This document shows, in pieces, positions 7,430 to 12,431 of a stretch of 12,431 bases of DNA (its first letter is position 1; every line of letters starts with the position of its first letter). The stretch comes from HGM04593 sp045634365 (GTDB lineage Bacteria; Bacteroidota; Bacteroidia; Bacteroidales; Bacteroidaceae). A program made the position numbers and the translations under genes. The stretch is from contig JAZRAC010000008.1 of assembly GCA_045634365.1 (NCBI GenBank), positions 1-12,431 on the forward strand, in the 5' to 3' direction. The notes beneath the pieces were generated by a model. It had not been told where the DNA came from. It saw only the letters and a program-made list of their open reading frames with translations, and did no database searches.

Positions 7430-7461
7430 TTGTCATTCCGAACCTTGCGTGAGGAATCTCC
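7430..7461. repeat. REP-like palindromic intergenic element
   Basis: The sequence contains GTCATTCCGAAC and, after TTGCGT, GAGGAATCTCC; ATTCC (7435-7439) pairs with GGAAT (7453-7457). It closely resembles a dispersed intergenic element of the form GTCATTCCGAGCG...GCGAGGAATCTC that I recall from many Bacteroidota and other genomes. It lies between two genes predicted to be co-transcribed and could be an mRNA stability stem or a passive repeat. Copy number in this genome cannot be judged from one window. Confidence 0.55.
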
Positions 7462-7497
7462 AAAACCAATACTGATAATAATAAAAAGAACAACAAT

Positions 7498-9024
7498 ATG
7501 AACAAGGAAAAATTTATATTGCTCGGTTGCGGACTGCTCACAGCAGCCACAACGCAGGCACAAGAAGCAAAAAAGCCAAACATCATATACATAATGTGCG
7601 ATGATATGGGCTACGGCGACCTCGGCTGCTACGGACAAAAATATATAAGCACCCCCAACCTCGACAAAATGGCGAGCGAAGGAATGCTCTTCACCGACGC
7701 CTACGCAGGCAGTCCCGTGAGTGCACCCTCACGCGCATCGTTTATGACAGGCCAGCACACAGGGCACACCAAGGTGCGCGGCAACAAAGAGTACCGCATC
7801 GGCAGCATCACATACGGCAAAACCACCGACCCCACACAAACAGGCCAAGAGCCATACGACCCCAACCACATTATCCTGCCCGAAATAATGAAGGACAACG
7901 GCTACAACACCGGAATGTTCGGCAAATGGGCCGGTGGCTACGAAGGCTCCATAAGCACCCCCGACAAGCGTGGCGTCGACGAATACTACGGCTTTATGTG
8001 CCAATTCCAAGCCCACCTCTACTACCCCAACTTCCTCAACAAATACAGCAAAGCCGACGGGGACACCGAGGTAACACGCGAAATCTTAGAGAACAACATC
8101 GACTACGCAATGCACGGCGACGAATACAAGAACCGCCGCGACTACTCAGCCGACATAATACACCGCAAGGCAATGGAGTGGATAGACAAGCAGACAGAAG
8201 AGACACCCTTCTTCGGCATCTTCACCTACACCCTTCCCCACGCCGAGCTTGCCCAGCCAAACGACTCCATTCTGCAAGCCTATCGCAACAGTTTCTGCGT
8301 GGAAAAGACCTACGGCGGCGATGCAGGCTCGCGCTACAACCCCACCGACTGCGCACACGCACAATTTGCAGGAATGATTACCCGCCTCGACGCATACGTT
8401 GGTGAAATCTTCGCCCTGCTCAAAGAAAAAGGCTTCGACGAGAATACCATCGTATTCTTCACAAGCGACAACGGCCCCCACGAGGAAGGCGGCGCCGACC
8501 CCGCATTCTTCAACCGCGACGGCAAGCTCCGCGGCACCAAACGCTCCACACACGAGGGCGGTATTCGCGTGCCCTACATCGTGCGCTGGCCCGGCAAGAT
8601 AGCAGCAGGCAGCACCAACGATCACCAACTTGCCTTCTACGATGTAATGCCCACACTTTGCGAAATTATAGGCATCGAGGACTATGTGGACAAATACGGC
8701 AACAAAGAATTGAAGAACGACTACTTCGACGGTATCTCATTCGCAAAAACCCTGCTTGGCGAAGAGGGACAGGACGAGCACGAATTCCTCTACTGGGAGT
8801 TCCGCGAAACAAATATGATGGCACTGCGTATGGGCAACTGGAAGATGGTTGTGCAGAATGGTAACTGCCGTCTTTACGACCTCGCCTGCGATGCTCACGA
8901 AGACAACAACATAGCATCGCAATACCCCGATGTTGTAAAGAAGATGATCGACATCATACACCAAGAGCACACCGAGAGTGAGATAAGCAATTTCCAAGGA
9001 GTAACCCTCCCCGCGAAACAATAA
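7498..9024 (+). CDS. Family S1 formylglycine-dependent sulfatase (serine type)
   Basis: This enzyme hydrolyses sulfate esters, most likely on carbohydrate, after export. The 508-residue product has a signal peptide (cleavage about 21/22, TTQA-QEAKK) and no sorting tail, so a periplasmic site is likely. Metal ligands Asp35-Asp36 (CDDMGYGD) and Asp324-Asn325 (TSDNGPHEE) are present. The activation motif is SAPSR at 75-79, followed by ASFMTG. It is serine type, so a radical-SAM sulfatase-maturating enzyme should be encoded elsewhere. Lys143 (GKW), His248 (LPHAE) and Lys348 (GTKRSTHEGGIRVP) match active-site positions. The common GKWHLG motif is GKWAGG here, lacking its histidine; QAHLYYP at 171-177 recalls the S1 clade with GKWGLG and QAHNYYP. 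Substrate is unknown, with sulfated host glycans plausible. No TAnnTTTG box lies in the 100-base gap upstream, so it is probably transcribed with the gene at 4941. Confidence 0.95.
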   Translation: MNKEKFILLGCGLLTAATTQAQEAKKPNIIYIMCDDMGYGDLGCYGQKYISTPNLDKMASEGMLFTDAYAGSPVSAPSRASFMTGQHTGHTKVRGNKEYRIGSITYGKTTDPTQTGQEPYDPNHIILPEIMKDNGYNTGMFGKWAGGYEGSISTPDKRGVDEYYGFMCQFQAHLYYPNFLNKYSKADGDTEVTREILENNIDYAMHGDEYKNRRDYSADIIHRKAMEWIDKQTEETPFFGIFTYTLPHAELAQPNDSILQAYRNSFCVEKTYGGDAGSRYNPTDCAHAQFAGMITRLDAYVGEIFALLKEKGFDENTIVFFTSDNGPHEEGGADPAFFNRDGKLRGTKRSTHEGGIRVPYIVRWPGKIAAGSTNDHQLAFYDVMPTLCEIIGIEDYVDKYGNKELKNDYFDGISFAKTLLGEEGQDEHEFLYWEFRETNMMALRMGNWKMVVQNGNCRLYDLACDAHEDNNIASQYPDVVKKMIDIIHQEHTESEISNFQGVTLPAKQ

Positions 9025-9041
9025 TCACACACTCCCCTATT

Positions 9042-9084
9042 ACATCATCCGCGCACCTTGTATGGTGTGCGGATGATGTTTTTT
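9042..9084 (+). terminator. Strong intrinsic terminator after the sulfatase gene
   Basis: ACATCATCCGCGCACC (9042-9057) pairs with GGTGTGCGGATGATGT (9064-9079) over 16 bp with a single G-U wobble. The loop is 6 bases and a run of six T follows. It begins 18 bases after the stop codon. This closes the unit that starts at 4941 and separates it from the gene at 9366. Confidence 0.92.
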
Positions 9085-9208
9085 GCGAGCAAGAGCACAC
9101 ACACCCGCAACCACCAAGATTCACCCCCTGCAAACTCCCGTTCAATGAAAAATTGCGCTTTTTTACAAAAAAACAAAAGGTAATGCACTCATTTTTAAAA
9201 CTTTTTTG

Positions 9209-9216
9209 TAATTTTG
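9209..9216 (+). promoter_or_regulatory. Candidate promoter -7 box for the gene at 9366
   Basis: TAATTTTG matches TAnnTTTG and sits in an A/T-rich tract, but no clear -33 TTTG is spaced correctly. It overlaps the right arm of the inverted repeat 9163-9172/9202-9211. A second weaker box, CAATTTTG at 9297-9304 with one mismatch, lies in the right arm of the 14-bp inverted repeat, so the true start site is uncertain. Confidence 0.4.
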
Positions 9217-9232
9217 TCCCAAATATGGTAAC

Positions 9233-9254
9233 GTGTGCGCAAAGTATGCGCCAC
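9233..9254 (+). other. Leader hairpin with GCGCA/TGCGC stem
   Basis: GTG-GCGCA (with one bulged T) pairs with TGCGC-CAC around the loop AAGTA. It begins about 17 bases after the candidate -7 box, so it would form near the 5' end of the transcript. There is no T-tract, so it is not a terminator. Confidence 0.4.
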
Positions 9255-9271
9255 AGCACCATGTACCCCAT

Positions 9272-9310
9272 ATTTTACAAAATTGACATAAAAGAGCAAT
9301 TTTGTAAAAT
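9272..9310 (+). repeat. Perfect 14-bp inverted repeat in the leader
   Basis: ATTTTACAAAATTG (9272-9285) and CAATTTTGTAAAAT (9297-9310) are exact reverse complements separated by 11 bases. It could be a dyad operator for a dimeric regulator, as the arm centres are 25 bases apart. It could also be an A/U-rich RNA stem ending 55 bases before the start codon. The right arm includes a near-match to a -7 box, which favours an operator if that promoter is used. Confidence 0.6.
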
Positions 9311-9365
9311 GCTCCAAAAGAGCAAAAAAAACGACTATTTAACTATTAACTTAATATTAACTTTT

Positions 9366-12305
9366 ATGAAAAAATTTACTTTTTTTCTTGCATTGTTGGC
9401 TATGATGGCCACAACTGCAATGGCACAGACCTACTACCCTGGCAGCCGTACTACTACATTGGAGGCAGGGAAACAGTATTTTATTTCTGTAGCAACTTAT
9501 TATGGCAGTGCATGCACTAATTTGTTGTACAACAATGGCGGGACATTGGCAAAATCGGATTTGCTTCCCAATGCATCAACCGACAACGCTGCTTATCTGT
9601 TTACTGTCGAAGAAACAGGCGACGGTTATTTGGCATACATAAAAAACAGTGATGGCAAATATATCCAGGCAGATGACCTTGCTTCAACAGAAACAAAGAC
9701 AGGTGTATATGTGATTCCTTACTTCGTAGGAAAAGCTGTTTGCTGTGGTGACGATGTGCAGGCATGTGACGAAAATGGGAACCAGATCGCTTATAATGCC
9801 ATCACTGCAGAAACCCCGATTGTAACTGTTCAGAAGAATGCCGATTACACAAACTCAGAGAACAGAAATGGCTGGCGTTATATCGGCAATCTTTCTGCCG
9901 GTGTTAACTGGTGTACAGCATTTGCTTTTTATGAAGCAAAAGAGTTGAACGACGGCGTTATTACTGAGAAACAAAATGCATTGAATGCGACTATTACATC
10001 TGCCAAGGAACTGCTGACAAATGCTGAATTCTCTTCTACAGGTGGCGAAATTGCATTGCAAGTAACAGACCCCAATGCAGCAGGTTATGTTTCATGCAGT
10101 AACATTGACCCAGCAGAGGGTAACAACATGGCTTGGCTGATCGATGGAAAAAATGATACATACATCCACACAAACTGGCATAGTGCATCATCAAGCAACG
10201 ATTACCTCACCGTTTACCTCGGCGAAGGCAAAGGCGTTGAAGAGTTCTATATCAATGAAGTAACACGTAGCAGTGCCCAATCCGACTTCCCCAAATCTAT
10301 TCAGATTATGGGTAGCACCGATGGCAACGAATACACTGAAATTGCAGTTATTGATGGGCTGCCTCAATCTAGCGGTCAAACTTACAAATCCGACCTTATA
10401 GATTGCGACCCTTCATACATCTACCTGCGTTTTATTGTGACCACAGGCAATAACCGCATATACTTCCATATGGCAGAATTTGGTTTGTCAACACCTTTGA
10501 CAACAAATGTAAAGGCCGAGTTTGAAAACAAAGTTAAGATACTTTATGGCTTGAACTTGGCTGTTGCACAGGCAGAAACTGTTAAGGAAAGCAACCAGAT
10601 TGCAACCCTTGATGAGGCAAAAGCCAATATTGAAATGTATATGGCCGAGCTCAACAAGGAATATCCTTTTACAATAACAACAGATGACGAGAATCCTATT
10701 CTCTATGCAATCAAGAGCGGACGTGGCGATGCTTATTGGTATACATACGATAGCAGCGACGGCAAGATTTCTCTTTCTCAGTATACAGGAGCCGATACAC
10801 AACTCTGGTTCTTCAAAGAAACTGCAACAGATGATTACAAGTGTGCACTCCAACTCTATCCTTATGCCGACAAGACCAAGGCTATGAGTTATGAGAACAC
10901 AAATAGTGGTACCGCAAAAATTGTGGCTCAAACTCCAGGTACAGAGGGCTGGACAAACCTTTGGTTGTTGGCATCAACCAATGATGCTGCGCCTTACGGC
11001 TTGCAGACATACAACAAAGCAAACTATTTGAGTAACAACGGTGGTACAGGCAATAAGATGGGTATGTGGACTGCGGCTCCGAGTGCTGATACAGGTACCG
11101 CAATGTACTTCGCTACCCCGTCAGAGACATTACAAGATCTTATTGACAAAGCTACTGAGTTGACAAACTTTGAAGGAACTACCGTAGGTTATTACAAAGA
11201 TGTTACAGCTCTGAATGCAGCCATAACTGATGCCAAAGAGAATTTGAATAATGGGAACTATTCTACTATTGAGTTGAACGCAGCTATTGCTGCTCTTGAA
11301 ACTGTACAACCCGAAGAAGGCAAATTCTACCACATTGCGAGCGCAAGTAATGATGGGCGTTTGGGCAAGAAGATTTATGTTAACAACACCGGTGGTATGA
11401 TGTTCCAGGATGCAACCACAATGGGTGAAGTATTCCAGTTTGTTGCTGCCGGCGAGAACAAGTTCTACCTCTTCAACGTTGAGCGCGGCACCTATTTGAA
11501 CACAGCAAAAGGACACAATGGAGGCCAGCCCACTACATTGGCAACAACAACCGATGATGCAGTTAAGGTAATAATTTATAACCTTGGTTCTGAGAATATC
11601 GTTGGAATTGTACCCGAAGGTGGTGCTATGCTTCACGCAGAGGCAGCAACAAGTCAAATTAAAGCTTGGAACAATGAAGCATACGACAATGGTTCTGCTT
11701 GGGTAATCAGCGAGGTTACAGACATCACCGCACTCTCTCACGATGTAACAGTGAGTGATGCAGGTTACGCAACACTCTACCTCAACTATGCTGTTACAAT
11801 CCCCGAAGGTGTTAAAGTTTATGGCGTTACAGAGGCAACCAATGGCAAGGCTATGATGGAGGAAATCACCGGAACCATCCCTGCTAAAACAGGTGTTATT
11901 CTTGAAACCGCCGGTACATTCGCATTCAACTACTCTAACAACGCAGGCGAAGGCACAAGCATTCTCGAAGGAACACTCCTTGACGAGAACAGAACAGAAG
12001 ATGCATACGTTCTTGGCATTGCCAACGATGAGGTAGGTTTATACCTTGCTGCAAAGAACCAGGCAGAGAACACAGCTTTCAAGAACAACGCATTCAAGGC
12101 ATTCTTGGTTCCCGAGGTTAAAGAAAATATCGCTTCTTATAGCTTCAACTTCGACTGGAACGGCACAACAGGCATCGAGGAGATTGAGGGTGCAACCGAG
12201 GAGAACGCAACAGAGGCTATCTACGACATTACAGGTCGCCAGATTAAGGCTATCACCGTTCCCGGCATCTACATCATCAACGGAAAGAAGACTTTTGTAA
12301 AGTAA
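9366..12305 (+). CDS. Secreted discoidin-like and lectin-like multidomain protein with sorting tail
   Basis: No named gene is recognised; it is probably an exported carbohydrate-binding protein. The start at 9366 gives a clear signal peptide (MKKFTFFLALLAMMATTAMA, cut before Gln21) and 979 residues. The frame is open upstream to 9153, but that region is promoter and leader. Residues 21-195 are a beta-rich region with trefoil-like phrases. About 226-375 resemble an F5/8 type C (discoidin, CBM32-like) domain, with LIDGKNDTYIHTNWHS, IQIMGSTDGNEYTE and YLRF. Helical FIVAR-like segments at 383-432 and 585-648 each precede a trefoil-like module (436-583, with TQLWFFKE; 650-783, with GKFYHI and YLFNVERGTYL). 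Residues 790-930 are a beta domain common in Bacteroidales secreted proteins (YATLYLNYAVTIPEGVKVY). The tail 936-979 (IYDITGRQI, GIYIINGKKTFVK) is a type IX-like sorting signal. No hydrolase motif is seen. Confidence 0.9.
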   Translation: MKKFTFFLALLAMMATTAMAQTYYPGSRTTTLEAGKQYFISVATYYGSACTNLLYNNGGTLAKSDLLPNASTDNAAYLFTVEETGDGYLAYIKNSDGKYIQADDLASTETKTGVYVIPYFVGKAVCCGDDVQACDENGNQIAYNAITAETPIVTVQKNADYTNSENRNGWRYIGNLSAGVNWCTAFAFYEAKELNDGVITEKQNALNATITSAKELLTNAEFSSTGGEIALQVTDPNAAGYVSCSNIDPAEGNNMAWLIDGKNDTYIHTNWHSASSSNDYLTVYLGEGKGVEEFYINEVTRSSAQSDFPKSIQIMGSTDGNEYTEIAVIDGLPQSSGQTYKSDLIDCDPSYIYLRFIVTTGNNRIYFHMAEFGLSTPLTTNVKAEFENKVKILYGLNLAVAQAETVKESNQIATLDEAKANIEMYMAELNKEYPFTITTDDENPILYAIKSGRGDAYWYTYDSSDGKISLSQYTGADTQLWFFKETATDDYKCALQLYPYADKTKAMSYENTNSGTAKIVAQTPGTEGWTNLWLLASTNDAAPYGLQTYNKANYLSNNGGTGNKMGMWTAAPSADTGTAMYFATPSETLQDLIDKATELTNFEGTTVGYYKDVTALNAAITDAKENLNNGNYSTIELNAAIAALETVQPEEGKFYHIASASNDGRLGKKIYVNNTGGMMFQDATTMGEVFQFVAAGENKFYLFNVERGTYLNTAKGHNGGQPTTLATTTDDAVKVIIYNLGSENIVGIVPEGGAMLHAEAATSQIKAWNNEAYDNGSAWVISEVTDITALSHDVTVSDAGYATLYLNYAVTIPEGVKVYGVTEATNGKAMMEEITGTIPAKTGVILETAGTFAFNYSNNAGEGTSILEGTLLDENRTEDAYVLGIANDEVGLYLAAKNQAENTAFKNNAFKAFLVPEVKENIASYSFNFDWNGTTGIEEIEGATEENATEAIYDITGRQIKAITVPGIYIINGKKTFVK

Positions 12306-12316
12306 TAAACACCACA

Positions 12317-12353
12317 CTTTTAATGTTCCCCTGCGAATGGGGAACATTAAAAG
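12317..12353. other. Perfect 15-bp hairpin after the gene at 9366
   Basis: CTTTTAATGTTCCCC (12317-12331) and GGGGAACATTAAAAG (12339-12353) are exact reverse complements around a 7-base loop, 11 bases after the stop codon. No T-tract follows on either strand, so it is not a textbook terminator. It may still terminate, or it may protect the upstream mRNA 3' end while letting some transcription pass to the small gene at 12388. Confidence 0.7.
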
Positions 12354-12387
12354 ATTACTAAACCGATAATTTAAAACTATAAAAGAT

Positions 12388-12431
12388 ATGAAGAAAACTT
12401 ATGTATCACCCCTCACAGCAGAGGTAAACGT
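12388..12431 (+). CDS. Start of a small gene of unknown function (partial)
   Basis: Only the first 14 codons and part of the next are visible, reading MKKTYVSPLTAEVN. The A-rich, Shine-Dalgarno-free context (ACTATAAAAGAT before the ATG) is a normal start for this phylum. The MKKxYxxP opening recalls a group of short Bacteroidales proteins of unknown role that often sit near secreted-protein genes; this comes from memory and is not a firm assignment. No TAnnTTTG box lies between the 15-bp hairpin and the ATG, so it may be read through from 9366. The rest lies beyond the right edge. Confidence 0.55.
   Translation, partial: MKKTYVSPLTAEVN

Larger units (their letters stand above)
9085..9365 (+). 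other. Intergenic region and structured leader before the gene at 9366
   Basis: This 281-base stretch has no convincing gene. From left to right it holds a pyrimidine-poor spacer, an A/T-rich tract with the inverted repeat TTACAAAAAA (9163-9172) and TTTTTTGTAA (9202-9211), and a promoter-like box (9209-9216). A hairpin follows at 9233-9254, then a perfect 14-bp inverted repeat (9272-9310), an A8 run and an A/T-rich start region. If the box at 9209 is used, the mRNA leader is about 140 bases, long for this phylum. Confidence 0.6.

Noticed and set aside
7519..7530. Lipobox-like LLGC in the sulfatase signal peptide (sulfatase lipoprotein)
   Set aside because: The hydrophobic stretch before Cys11 is only about five residues, too short for a typical lipoprotein signal, and a normal signal peptidase I site follows at TTQA-Q.
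9153..9365. Upstream 71-codon extension of the gene at 9366
   Set aside because: It would translate through a promoter-like box, two hairpins and an A/T-rich leader, and would bury a clear signal peptide that begins at 9366.

Overview
The window comes from a member of the Bacteroidales (phylum Bacteroidota); the genus cannot be fixed from sequence alone. Support comes from the gene order rpsL-rpsG-fusA-rpsJ-rplC-rplD with no tuf gene between fusA and rpsJ, TAnnTTTG-type promoter boxes, A-rich start contexts without Shine-Dalgarno sequences, C-terminal sorting tails ending in GIYII-type motifs, and a serine-type sulfatase.

Left half (1-4640, minus strand): a housekeeping translation operon runs right to left. 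It contains rpsL (S12), rpsG (S7), fusA (EF-G), rpsJ (S10), rplC (L3) and the start of rplD (L4), which is cut by the window edge. All genes look intact, with canonical functional residues. Three non-coding spots stand out: a leader hairpin before rpsL, a structured 196-nt gap between rpsL and rpsG, and a strong hairpin between fusA and rpsJ whose T-tract lies on the opposite strand.

Divergent promoter region (4641-4940): a good TAnnTTTG box faces each way, one for rpsL and one for the accessory genes. From memory, Bacteroides relatives have rpoB/rpoC and a small gene upstream of rpsL. Here an accessory secreted-protein locus lies there instead, so this may be a rearrangement junction.

Right half (4941-12431, plus strand): 4941-7397 encodes a secreted multidomain protein with an unrecognised N-terminal domain, a Glu-Gly linker, trefoil-like and GEVED-like modules, an InlB-type repeat and a sorting tail. 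It is followed, after a 100-nt gap holding a REP-like element, by a formylglycine-type S1 sulfatase (7498-9024) and a strong terminator. A separate transcription unit with a long structured leader then encodes a 979-residue protein (9366-12305) with a discoidin/F5/8C-like domain, two lectin-like modules and another sorting tail. A perfect 15-bp hairpin and the first codons of a small gene close the window.

The likely theme of the right half is handling of sulfated glycans at the cell surface or periplasm: two predicted exported binding proteins flank one sulfatase, with no SusC/SusD pair, glycoside hydrolase or regulator visible. That functional link is inference. I see no CRISPR array, tRNA, rRNA, transposase or integrase, and no clear evidence of a wholly new system. 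The best leads are the sulfatase and binding-protein module, the structured leaders, and the possible synteny junction.
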